Assembly: GCA_013397845.1 (NCBI GenBank)
Contig: VZTG01005248.1
Span: forward strand, 5,558,893-5,622,892
DNA length: 64,000 nt
Direction: 5' to 3'
Source of the DNA: Melanocharis versteri
Taxonomy: Eukaryota; Chordata; Aves; Passeriformes; Melanocharitidae
Under the pieces are notes generated by a model. That model was not told where the DNA came from. It ran no database searches and saw only the letters and a program-made list of their open reading frames with translations. The position numbers and the translations under genes are program-made. This document shows, one piece after another, positions 39,051 to 50,920 of the stretch. Position 1 is the stretch's first letter. Each line of letters starts with the position of its first letter.

Positions 39051-39079
39051 TTATTAGCACCTTGGTTAGGTGCTAATAA
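39051..39079. repeat. Perfect 11-bp inverted repeat with 7-nt spacer
   Basis: TTATTAGCACC (39051-39061) and GGTGCTAATAA (39069-39079) are exact reverse complements around TTGGTTA. The apex shares the 11-mer ACCTTGGTTAG with the palindrome at 25714-25739. No run of T follows that would suggest a terminator. Confidence 0.85.
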
Positions 39080-40665
39080 TCAAGGATCAGGATTAATTGT
39101 TCCAGTCTCTGCCTGGGAGACCTCAGATTTAAACAGACAATATAAACATGGGGAAATCAGAAACATAAGAAAATGGAATAATTTTCCTAATGTCTGGCAA
39201 GTGGGGGGCAAAAGGGCCTGTGCAACAATAGCAATCAGGACATCTGACTGCAGCTCCAAGACTCATTCAGTGAAAAATATTATCTTCTGAGGATATTTAA
39301 CAAGAAATATTCCCTGACCAAAACAGTTACAATCTAAGCACAATATGAAACAAAACTTGGAGGCTGGAAGGAAACATTAAGGATGCAGTGTTATGCACTG
39401 TCTAGCAATTTGCTCAGGGTGGTCTTTCCTCCTGTATTCTCTAATCTCCTATTCTTTTCCTTTTCCCATCCTCTTCCCACATCCTGTCCACCTGGTGGCA
39501 CAGTCTGTCCCACTCCTTTGGGACCTTCTCACCTTCCAGGAAGGCAATGCAGTCTGCCAGGAGGGCAGAGCTGTGTTTTCCATGGACACCTTCCAGGCAG
39601 GAGGGTGAATGAACTGCCTCACTGAGGGGCAGAGAGGGTGCAGGAGATGTGGGTAAATTATACCTTCAGCAGAAGAGCCTAGAAAGACTAGCAGCTGGAA
39701 ACTGTTAGAGCAACTCTGTCTTCCCTGTCAAACAGCACCCAAATGATGACATTAATTAATTTTTACTTCTCCAGTATTACTATTATTAATGAAGATTGCT
39801 AATGCCACTACTCAGGAGAGCAATGAGAACGCCCAGCAGTCCCTCCCAACATCTATCATCAGTCTTGCAGAAATCCCCTTCTTGTTAAGAATTGTCACTG
39901 CTAGTGATGTTGTGAGCAGGAAAAATACCAGACTTTACTTTCCAGTCCCAGGTGAGCTTTGTAGAGATGCAAGATCATTAAATCACCTTGTGAAAGGAGC
40001 CTGTTTGATTCCAAAGTCATTCATATATGCTGCCATTAAACCCTAAAGTATGATTGGTATAATTTTTCAAAATTTCATATTTCTATAGATATCTTCATCT
40101 ATTATAAAGGATTCTGGTCAGAGGGAAACTCGTGCTCAAGGCAATGGACATTTACTATTTTGGATAATTATCAGTGTTGCTGTTTTGCTCAGATTTAGCT
40201 TGTTGCTTAAGAAAGTGAGAGCAAAAACTGTCCTGCTTAGAAGGCAACTGAGAAACTTTATTGAAGTGACAGACTGTGACAGCTAAGGAAATAGGCTTTT
40301 ATGCACAGGGAAACAAGCGTTAAAGGCAAAACCACACAAGGCTTATTAAAATCGTCTTGAGTGTTGGCAGTGAATAAGTGCAGATGGCTTTCTGAAAGCA
40401 GCTTCCTGATGGTTAAAAGAATAGGAAATAAAAACAAAACAAAAAACAACTAACAAATTGCCCTCATTGTTGAGGTAGAGATGGGGGAAGATGGACAAAA
40501 GAAATTACTGAGTGTCAGGGCAAATTTGCTAGTTGGCAATGATGTTGCTTAAAAATTAAGTAGGTGAATACACGTTTACAAGTTCTCAGCTGTCAGCTGC
40601 CAAGAATGAAAATCTCACATCTGGCTAATAAAATGGATTTGTTCTTGATTGCTCGGTTTCCAGTG

Positions 40666-41090
40666 GTGTTAGCTAAAGATGCAAAATTCTAGAAGAGAGG
40701 AAAAAAGGTCTTATCCCTTAGGACTCTTTTCTGTAACACAGAAAAACATGAATCTTACTATGTTTATGCCATATCCCTTGATATCTCCCTGTACATTTCA
40801 CTGCATCCATAGGAGGATTAGAGTACCTGTTTAGAGGCCTTCAGCTTTCTTGTGTTTTGGTTCTTGTCCATATCCTCCAGGGAGATTTTTGATACAATCT
40901 ATTGCCCCAGCCAGTGAGGAGCACACTGTTCATGTACCTGCTGAAGGTCCCTGCTGCCCTGCCTACCTGGTACCTTCCATCAGCTGATCTCTGATACCTG
41001 GAACAGTAGAAAGCTGACATGCTCTGGTTACCATGTGGCTTCCAGATAAAGTTGTGGGGCAGGACAGGACTGGGAGGATAAGGAACACGG
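40666..41090. repeat. Unidentified duplicated sequence, copy B
   Basis: This is the second copy of the sequence at 37465-37903, in the same orientation. Matching landmarks are GTCTTATCCCTTAGGACTC near 40709, GGCCTTCAGCTTTCTTGTG near 40837, TTTTGATACA near 40887, CCTGCTGCCCTGCC near 40949, CCATCAGCTGATCT near 40977 and ACCTGGAACAGTA near 40997. The last part pairs GTGGGGCAGGACAGGA with GTGAGGCAGATACAGGA of copy A. Divergence suggests an old event. Confidence 0.7.
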
Positions 41091-44000
41091 GGTTGAGGAG
41101 GTAGGGTAAAGGGTGGAAAGAGAAGGAAAAAAGGGCTGAGACTCTGAGAAGGTTCAGAAAAGTATATGAGATCAAGATCGTAATACTGGAGTGAAGGTCC
41201 TGGCTTAAAACTGAAGGATGTGTGGTAAAGAAATATATATTGATGACATTGTCTATCAGAGGTTTTTGATAATTCCTATTCCAATTTGTGATTCCCAGTG
41301 ATATAACATTTAAAAGCTTATGGCAGGTCATCTGATTATTTTTTTAGTTACATGAAATAGGGTGGCCCTCACCTCCCCTGCCTCCCTAGTCCTGGTGTAT
41401 TCTTTATTCTTTCGTGCCCAAACAGTTCACTCTGACAGCCCATTTATCACTCCTGAGACTCTGAAGTCAGGGTATTGCAAATCCCAGAGTTGTCAATAAA
41501 CTCACTCATATATCTATGAACTACTTTTTGTTTCCTCTCACAGGCTCAGGCATTCACTATTGACTTAATACCATTTTGACAGTACTTTTTAGTGAGGTTA
41601 GAAGTTGAACAGTTTTACTGCTGTTGGGCTGCAGCCAGTGGTGCTTCCATCTCAGCTGGGAGATAAAAAGCCCAGAAAGTATAATAAATGTGTTTTTACT
41701 TCATTTTTCTATGTCAATCACAGCTGTTACATTTACAGAATAGCACAAGGCCACACAGCCTTCTGGGCCACATGTGACTCACAAAGAGCTCCAGTATGAC
41801 TCCCAGGCTGGGGATGCATTTCATAACCAAGGGCTATACTCGTGTAATCTCTGTCTCAGGCAGGAAAAGTGTTGAAGGAACTACTGAAACTGAGATAGAA
41901 AATTACCCTGGGACTCACTTTTATGTCCAACCCAGGTAAATCTTGGAGTGCAAAAGTGGGAACTGTGACTACTCCATGTATGTGATGTATATTATATGGC
42001 TGTTGGCATGTACTTTGAAAAAGTTCGGTATGGAACTTTAGTAAAGCTTCTACTGTGTAGCTCACAAATTCAGGGAAGTTTGTAGTTGCAGCTTGGATGG
42101 GCACAGCAGTTGTGATGCAATTGTCCAGGGCAGTAGTGCTGAGTTTATCTTGATTTTGGCCTGGATTCATCCTTCCTGGCTTACGGCTTAGTAAGTAAAC
42201 AAGATTTCTTTGTACCTCACCTACTTTCTGGAGAAAGGTAGGGAAATTTAGGGGGGCGTGGAGTCCATTTATGTGCTGAGTTATCATCTGACTTATTGCT
42301 TAATAAGGTAACTACAGATACAAGCCCTAGGCTTGACCAGATATGAAGCATGACAGCATTAAGGGGACATTTTTGCTTTTAATTTTTAGAGATCTTTAGT
42401 TCTGAAGAATGCTGTGATAAAAACCAGTGAAAGTAAAGACTTTAGCATGTCAAGGAAGCATTGAGCATACCATGGTCTCTCACAATATGACACAAATAAT
42501 AGATAGATCTCTTGTAACATGTTGACCATCAAAAGTGTAATTAGTAAACATTACCAGCTTCGGGGTGACCCTTCACTTCTGAGCTAGAAATTGTTGATAT
42601 GACAGTCAGCCACTTCAGTAAAGCTGAACAAGCCATCGAGGCTGTAAGGATCAGTGTGCATGTAGAAAGAAGAAAGAAATAAGACCCTCACAGGCTATCA
42701 GGTCTTCATTCTTTCCTCCACATTACGGTACTCTTACACCCAGTTGGTTCGTTTGCATGAAATTAATTTCTTTACATAATCTGGAAGGTCAGTGATTTGA
42801 TGTTCTTGAAAAAGAAGGGATATGCTGTTAGCAGCTGCAGGTGGATGGGGAAAAGACTGGCCTGAGAATCTCCAAGAAGTCCTGATGGACAGAGGAGATC
42901 CTTCTGCAAGATGTTGGAAGCTAAAGAAACCAAATGAGCAACCTGTGTCAGAGTGCCCAACTGTCAAGATACCCTCCGCACTGAGTAAAGGAAAGTCATG
43001 AATGAACCTCAGCATGCTTGCTGTCAAACTCAAGGTAGTGACAAGACTGGGCAGTACCCAGAGAACGCCAGGCAGAGTCCAAGGGCAGGAGGAATGGCAA
43101 ACAAACGAGACCATGTAACAGCATGTAAAGCTGAAGTGAGTGAGGACTTCCCTGCCTGGTATCATATCTATCTGTCACTTCAGCTGGCATGTGGTGTCAA
43201 AGTTTTTTAAGGTCTGGCCCTCATTTGGACTTTTCTGAGGCTGCCTTTTAGGAAGGAGTGAGACTGTGACAGCTGCCCACCTGCATTCAGGTGCTGGTGA
43301 GAGGCTAGGTCACAGTACTGGAAGGATACTTTGGAAGTATCCAGCTACAGGCCAACAAGTAGGCCAGGTAAATATTAAGGAGACTGTAGCTCTGTGAACA
43401 CCACCTTATACACCACAGCAGAGGTGAATAATGTGATATAGTTGTATCCACACAACTATGTATCCTTGTTTTCCACATTAGGCCCTCTAGTCTCATTGAC
43501 TCTTGATTTATTACCCATTGTTTCCAAAGTAGTGTTTATTACATTTTCGTTTTCCTTGTGATAAAGCTCTGTGGTTTAGCACTTTGGATCAAGGGTGTGA
43601 GAGATGTCAGGTATGGTTCAAGAGTCCTTAGACCACTATGCTGTTTTCTAGATTTGTGTGTGAGAAACGAAGCTAGTTTTGCCTAAGTTTTGAGGAGTCC
43701 TTACTCTCAATAAGTAATCCTCTTCCCTGCTTAGCTGTTTCCTGCAGAAGAATTACATAAACATGCCTTGAGAATCTGCCAGGTGTAATGTCTCTTTTGT
43801 TGTGCTTCTTGAGATAACAGAATTAAGCAGGAATATCATAAACTTCTTACTTAATATTCTATTACACCTCATAAAAACAATACCATTTTGGGCATAACAA
43901 GAAGAGCAACTTTCAAATTTTATTAAGTTGTTTGGCAGTTAAGGGGCCAACAACTCTCCCTAGATTTTAGATGCAGTGTTTGAAGAGAATCTAGATGAAT

Positions 44001-47000
44001 ATCCTTTATGATTTGCCAGAAGGGGCAGAATGGGTGCTATGTAGCAATGATGAAAATGAGTGGCTTAATCATTAGCTACTACAATTCACATCTGGTTTAG
44101 GTACATAACCTAAAGTCAATGGCAGATTAAGTTAATTCACTGGCTGTGAACTGCAGCAGTTAAAACATCTGATTCATGATCCCTGGTGGATTATGCTGTG
44201 ACAGCTACTGCTCCAGCTGTGGGGGGAGGTCACCTCTCTAGCCTACTGAAGCTGAATGCGACAAAGAAAATGAATCAAAGCTGTAAGGCATTTTCCTCTG
44301 CATTGGAGAGAGCTTTTTTGTAAGGCTTTCTATTATACAATTAGCTTTGTGCATATCTTGCAGGCAACATGATGCTAGGCTCCATTCAATATCAGCCACT
44401 CAGCATTCAGTGTTTCTTTTGCATCCTGCTGATCAAATTTGAGCGTCATAAAAGTTTCATCCAGCTCCACATAGGTGTATATTGCTTGTGTTCCTAGTGA
44501 ATGAAAGTGTCTGTGGCTTTCATGCATGCCTGTCTACCTTGTTGAGTTCCATCATTGCTCAAAACATGTGACTTGCTTCTGAAAACACAGTTTATTCAAA
44601 GAAAATTGCCAGAGGTAGTTGAAGTATACTTGCTGGTGGTTTTTGGTCTTGGTATGCATGTTACATTTTCCACCACTGATGTCTGTACTAATTAACATAC
44701 ATTCAAATAGCTAAGACAACAAGCTCTAAGGTGAGTGTATCTCTTGATATCAAACATGCATCTGTGCTGACTGGATCACTAGAATACAGATGTTTTCCTC
44801 TCAAACACAGCTTCCCATTCTCTTCCTTCTTTGCAGCATTCTAATTCAGTCTTACCAGTTTTAATCGCTGACTTTCTTTTGCCACATAGAATTTCCATTT
44901 CTAGATAAATCTTACAAATGTCACTGGTATCTGTGATCTGAATGTTTGCTTTTTAGTACACACTGGATATCTCCATTATGTCCACATTTCTCAAAGACTG
45001 ATAGCGTATATTCTATGGGCCCTCTGAAAAAAAAAAAAAGAGTGACTACTGGCATTTGTTAATTTTTATTGCATAATTTGCTCTGAGACTTTTTTGCTGA
45101 AACTGAAATATATATAGCTGTTTAGGTCTCCCTGTGCTTTTGCAATGCACAAGCACCTGCCAGGTTGCTTTTATTCTTTGCTTCAGGCCAGAGTGCCTGG
45201 GAGGGCAATAGAGTTCATCTAACCTAATCCTTGGAGTAACTCATCCAGGTTCTTTTAAAGTCAGTCTTAAGAAAAACACTTCCAAAGTATGATTCATTTC
45301 ATCCTAATATAGATATCCAAAATAGGTCAAGTGTATGCATTCTAGAAATGCCTGAAGTTAGAAAAGCTGAATCTCTTCCCAAGTGTCCCAAGAACTGCAG
45401 TCAACTGCAATTCTGCCAGAGAGACTTCTATTTATTTCCCTGGTGTTGCTGATCATAACACTTGGTGTCATTGCTATCTGTTGCAAATTCCTCAGACCTG
45501 TCTCCACATTAATACACTGGAATGCTGTGCATCCATTTGGATTTCCATGAATTTTAACAGTCCCTATTTCTGGTTAAACTGATATTCTTCCTCTGTAAAT
45601 TGATTCCTAATCATGCTCCCAAGCATCTATAACTACTCAATGCTATGCAATATTAAGCAATGTACCCATTCACTTCTGCAATTCTTGGCTTTGGCAACAA
45701 TAGTACAGAGCAGGCAAGTCATACTTAATTTAGCTGAAAGCACATGAGAACAATGCTTAAGTATATATAAATATGCAGTATAACTAAGTGCAGTTTAGCC
45801 AAGTTTAGCTGTAATACCTCCTTTTCCTACTCAGTTCATTATTTCTGTATATTTTTCCTCACAACAGAATGACAGGTATGAGGCAGCAGTGTGGTTGGTG
45901 AATTGTTTTTAACTATTCCCAAGCAAATTGTGTCCAGGAGACATCCCAGCCTTCATATGGAACTTGTTACAAGAAGGCTGCAGTGTATTGCCAGGATTTT
46001 CTGTTTTCTTTATGTATTTATTGTATGAATTACTTGATCCCCGTACGGTTTAAATATGTTCATTAATTAATTTATTTCAGTGGGTCTTTCTGTATCTGTA
46101 ATATCAAGCATTCTTCTTCTCCTTGGGACTCTGTCTCCCTGGTGTAGGCTGTTTTAAATCAGCGCAGCCATGGCCTGTGATGGTCCAGACAGGGAACTCC
46201 CACTGGGAGCTGCATCGAAAAACTGCCAGTTTCCCCTTCCCTGGACTATTCTGGTGAATGTACAACCACATTCAGACAATCTGTGGAAGATATTTATACC
46301 TCTGTGAAAAAGCACTGACTCACTTTACTAACACTGTGATGACTCTTAGGCTGTAACCCAACTTATGACCAACTGAATGGTTCACCCTTTCTCAGGGAGG
46401 AACACAAGAAATGCTCCATGTTTTCCCAGAGCCCATTGAATGGCTCAAGAACCTTGGATTGAATTTAAAATTCTGCTTACAGTTTGCAATATCAAAGTGA
46501 TGGGGCATATAGTTTTAATTAGCATTTGCTGTTTGCTGTTCCATTTTGAAATCTGTGATGCTATGGAAGTCTTTGTAACCTGCTGGCGTATTCACTGATG
46601 CCCCATTGCCTATTCATTATTTAGTTTCAGTTTGTTGTGTGCTTCTGCCTTGTCTTTGCATTTCTGATAGAGCATTCAGGCATTATTTTTTTTCTTCCAC
46701 TCATAGTGTGCTCTCTCATCAAACCTTTCCCAAAAGTATTTTTCCTATATTTAATCATACAGCAACTGCCATCCTCTCTTTCCCTTTCTGTGTATTTGTA
46801 ATATAGACAGCAATACCAAAACAATGCTTACTATTCATGATGCAGTGGTGTGTGGCATTGAGCAAGAGCTGCTTCATGTTTTGTAGGTATATGGTCACAG
46901 CTTGATAACTCTGGGCAAACATTTAAATTCCTTGTGTAGCTCTGACGGAGGAAAATGGAGATTTTTTACTTCTGCTTTGTGAAAGAAAAGTCTTATTTAC

Positions 47001-49605
47001 AGTGTCTTCAGATTCTTTCCCTTATTAAGGTAATATATATTTTTTTCCTTCATATTTTCTTTTTATATTTATGTATTAGGAAAAAGCTGAAGCAGAAAAT
47101 AGGGGCTAGATTTCTGCATTTAAATTAACATTTTGGTTTGCAGTGGTACAACAGTTCTGAAGTGAAGTGTCTGATCGCTGTCACTTGCTGCACTGGTTTA
47201 GTTTGCAGAGCCATGCTGGTGTGTGTCAGCTAGAGCACTTTCAGAGAAAACTAACCAAGGAAGTCTACTTGAGATGTGTATCCAATGGACTCAGCACTTG
47301 AATGGGAACTCAAAAGTCAAAACTGATGAATAGGTCTTAGGACAGCCTTAACTCGGAGGTGTTTGGAACATTTGGTTGCGGTGACCACCTGTATGTAGCC
47401 ATCTCTATCCAAAACCTTGAAACATGTAGATGTGATGGCCCCTGCATTAACTGCTTTGATCTACTAATCTGCTTCTATTGTGATAAATTATTTGGTAATG
47501 CAGATAAATCTTGGGCTGTTTAGAAAGATAATAAAATAAATATGATCAACGTGGCCTCAACTTCACTTGTACTATGTTAGTATTGGTACTTAGTAACAAA
47601 CAACTTTAAAAAATCCATTAGAAACAATCTCCTCCAGCTGTGGTCTGAGAATATTGATTTTGAAACTAAAAAGTTTTAAATCAGATGGTTGCATGTGGAC
47701 TTCCCACAAAAATGTTCTCACTTTTAGGACTGATGTGATCAATTTCACCCGAAATGCTCTCGGTTATTACGGCTAGCAGCACATATCCTAGCAAAGCTAA
47801 TCAATAAGCACTAACATGCAGATTGATACCATCCTCTGTGAGGCAGTTAGAAATTTAATGTATTTGCAGAATAGGACTCTGGGAGTGAAAAATAAAAGAA
47901 AAAGTGCTAGTTTATTGATTGTGCTCCTGTGACCCATTTCCTATACTTTTTTACTCCATTTGTCACAATGCAGCTGGCATAACCATATATATGCCTGCAC
48001 ACCATTCCATAGCAAACTAACAGCTCTGCACTTAATAAATTTGACTCAATAAAACATTATCACCAGAAGCTTGTAACATAATCAGATATAATATCAATAT
48101 TTAGAGAGATACTCAAGGATACTTTGTCAACAAGGGCTAGCCACAAGCCAGATTGGAATGTTCAGCCTTCAGCTGTTGCAATGGCAAATGTGTTGCATTA
48201 AAGAATTTTTGAAATGGAAAAAGAATTTGTTTTCTTTACTGTTCTCATGGTTCAAGGAGATAAAACCATTTTTACTGAAAATGAAAACAAATGGACCTTT
48301 AGACAGGCTGCTTTTATTACCACTGGAAGATCTCTGGAAATATGAGAGTTTCACCTTAGCTTCCATCTTCATCCAGATGAAATAAATTCCAGTGGCATGG
48401 GAAAAATACAAATAGAAAGTAGTCTTTTCTCTGGCGGTAGAAGCCTTTAATGGACTTTTTGTCCTTGATAACTCCTAATTAACTCAGGCAAAGGAGATTA
48501 GTTCTGACCCTTTACAGAAATACAGACAATACTATCCTCCATATAAAACTGAAACACAAGAAATGTGTTTTCAAAGCAATGGTACAAGAATTAAATGAAA
48601 TTGGAGAAGAATGTGAATACTGAAGTCTTAAATGGATTTCTGAGAAACTAACAGAATTCTTGAGGAATTTGAGAATGCCTGTCATCTATAGTAAACACAT
48701 AAACTAGGTCAATCAAATGAACTCTCTTGACAGCACAGAAAAAAATTGACCTCTCAGGAAAAACTGTTTTGTTTGTGTTGTCCAAGGAAGAACTCTACTC
48801 ATTCTAAATCACATATACTCCTTCTAGACTGCTATTCTATTTGTGCAAGTGTAGCTGTGCACTAGAAGATACAATAACTGCATGAAGAGCTATGCTTATT
48901 AATTCTCTCTCTCCCAGACATAGTAGATTGGACATATTAAAGACTGTAAATAGGTACGACATTTGGATTTCAACCTGTAATCCCTAATCTCTATTATTTT
49001 CAGTATGATGGGTTAATGCGATACGGATTCATAACCCATGAACCACAACTTGCCTACTGCAGGTATTGCATTTAATACAAAGATAAGATTTAGAATTCTT
49101 GCAGCTTTGGAAGATGATGTAAGAAGTGTTTGGGATTTACAGAAAAAAGAGCAGACAGGAAAAGCTGAAGAAATGTACTATCTCCTTTCACTAAGATTAG
49201 CTGTTACAATACTATGGATATGTTGCATGCACATCTCTGATAGAAGTCAATGGCTGCAGGCAGTCATGTGAGGTTTTTCTGAGGCCATAAAGAACTACCT
49301 CTGAAATTAAGTCAATACCTTCTCCACTTTCCATAACAGGGGAGATAAGGTGCCTAACATTGCTTGTTTGCACCAGAAAGCTTGTTAACTGGCCACAGCT
49401 GGGAAAAGTAAACTTGATTGTGCCCCAGAATGTAACAAATGACAGGCCAAATGGACCAGGACACAGCCAGGTCAGACATTCATGACTTGTGGGACACCTG
49501 GGACAGAGTCAATTGGCAAAAATTAGGCATATGGTGCTGTATGTGCATATCCTCCCCTGCCTCCAGTGAAGGCCCTCTTTTAGACCTGTCATGCTGTCAG
49601 TACGA
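41091..49605. other. Unassigned DNA
   Basis: Some 8.5 kb without a recognisable gene or named repeat. Two minus-strand open frames of 143 codons (41856-42287 and 42734-43165) are the longest here and contain no domain I recognise. A stretch near 45180-45320 vaguely resembles a very old CR1 end but is too diverged to call. A12-13 runs occur near 45028. Confidence 0.5.
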
Positions 49606-49679
49606 CAGAATAGAACAGAACAGAATAGAATAGAATCATTTCAGTTGGAAGGGGCCTACAATGATCATCTGGTTCACTG
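49606..49679 (-). mobile_element. CR1 LINE 3' end with expanded terminal repeats
   Basis: CAGAATAGAACAGAACAGAA and further AGAATAG-type units are an expanded version of the CR1 terminal octamers. They lead into ATCATTTCAGTTGGAAGGGG and CTACAATGATCATCTGGTTC, which match the 3' UTR of a bird CR1 subfamily. Only about 75 bp remain. Confidence 0.9.
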
Positions 49680-50479
49680 ATGCATCTTGGTTGCCTTAGG
49701 GAATCTCAGATGGCATGATGTGAGTCAGCTTAAGCAACAGATTCCTGAGCCTAGTATCCAAACAGCACAAGGCACTCCTGAAGTTAAGTAATTAGTTTTA
49801 GTATGTTAAGCCAGTAAGGTGCCTACAGTTCCAAACCCCAAATGGTGCTTTGGTTGTTCAGTGTCAATTATGTCTGGGAGTAGACGTGCTATTTGGAACT
49901 TTCACATGCAACAGCTTAACTTTGAAGACAGAAGGATGGACAGAAGGATGGATTGTTCTGTTACATGCTTATAACTAATGTCTGAATAAAAAGTATCTTT
50001 TTTCAGACAGTTGGGTCCACTTGAAATTTTTGTACTAACTAAATTGAAAAGAAATGGGAACACTTCACAAAATAATGGGATGGAGAAAAAAAGAAGAGTG
50101 AAGATCCTCTGGGAAAATTGAAGGACAAAGAATGATCATGATTGGCCTTTGTTCAGAGGAGGAACTTCATTAGTTTGTAATAGAAAACTGGAAACTCCTA
50201 TTTTTCAGGCTTTACTTGGGCTAACTTCTTTCCTATCTTGAAGCATTAGAAGTTAGGTACGAACATGGTGATTTCTTGGATCAGAATATTGACAGAAAGG
50301 GCAAAAGGGGAGTGTCCTGTGAATGAGGAGGAAATATGCAATCAATACTGGAATCGTGAAATTAGACTTTAAAGCGATATCACCCTTACTCCATTAAACC
50401 CTAGACTATGTGAGTTCTTAGAACAGACTCTTACTTTTCATGTTGACGTATTTGTCTGCAAAACTATTTCTGGCATAAT
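49680..50479. other. Unassigned DNA
   Basis: No gene or dispersed repeat is seen. A short 12-bp tandem duplication (GGACAGAAGGAT type) lies at about 49930-49950. Confidence 0.5.
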
Positions 50480-50920
50480 GGAATTCTAGAATAATTTAGG
50501 TTAGAAAAGACTTTTAAGACCACTGAGTTGACCTGTAGAACTAACACTGCCAAGTCCACCACTAGACTGTGTCCCTAAATTGCCACATCTACTTGGCTTT
50601 TAATTATATCCAGGGATGGTGACTCGACCACTTCACTGGGCAGCCTGTTCCTATGCTCAATAACCATTTGGTGCAGAAGTTTTTTGTAATATTCAACCTA
50701 AACTTCTCCTGGTGCAGCTTGATGATATTTTCTCTTTTCTATTTCTTGTTACTTGGGAAAAGAGATTGACCCCAACCTGGCTTCAACCTCTTTTCGGGTA
50801 GTTGTAGAGAATGAATAAGGTCTTCCCTGAGCCTCATTTTCATCAGGCTAAACAACCCCAGCTCCCTCAGCTCCTTATAGGACTTGTGCTCCTTCTCCAG
50901 CTTTGCTGTTCTTTTTTGGG
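50480..50920 (-). mobile_element. CR1 LINE fragment, 3' part
   Basis: The reverse complement of the CR1 subfamily seen at 12401-12799: a degraded terminus GAATTCTAGAATAATTTAGG, then GCCAAGTCCACCACTAGAC and TGTGTCCCTAAATTGCCACA of the 3' UTR. ACTGGGCAGCCTGTTCC and AGGCTAAACAACCCCAGC of the ORF2 end follow, stopping near 50920. Frames are broken. Confidence 0.93.

Larger units (their letters stand above)
37904..40665. other. Unassigned DNA between the two copies of the duplicated sequence
   Basis: Besides a short CR1 end at 38115-38176 and a hairpin at 39051-39079, no element or gene is recognised. Confidence 0.5.

Noticed and set aside
41856..42287. 143-codon minus-strand open frame
   Set aside because: Protein-like in appearance but no recognisable domain; within chance range.
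42734..43165. 143-codon minus-strand open frame
   Set aside because: Ser/Leu/Phe-rich with no recognised domain; overlapped by other open frames on both strands.
45180..45320. Possible ancient CR1 3' end
   Set aside because: Only a few words (GTTCATCTAACC, TCCTTGGAG) resemble CR1; too little collinear sequence to call.
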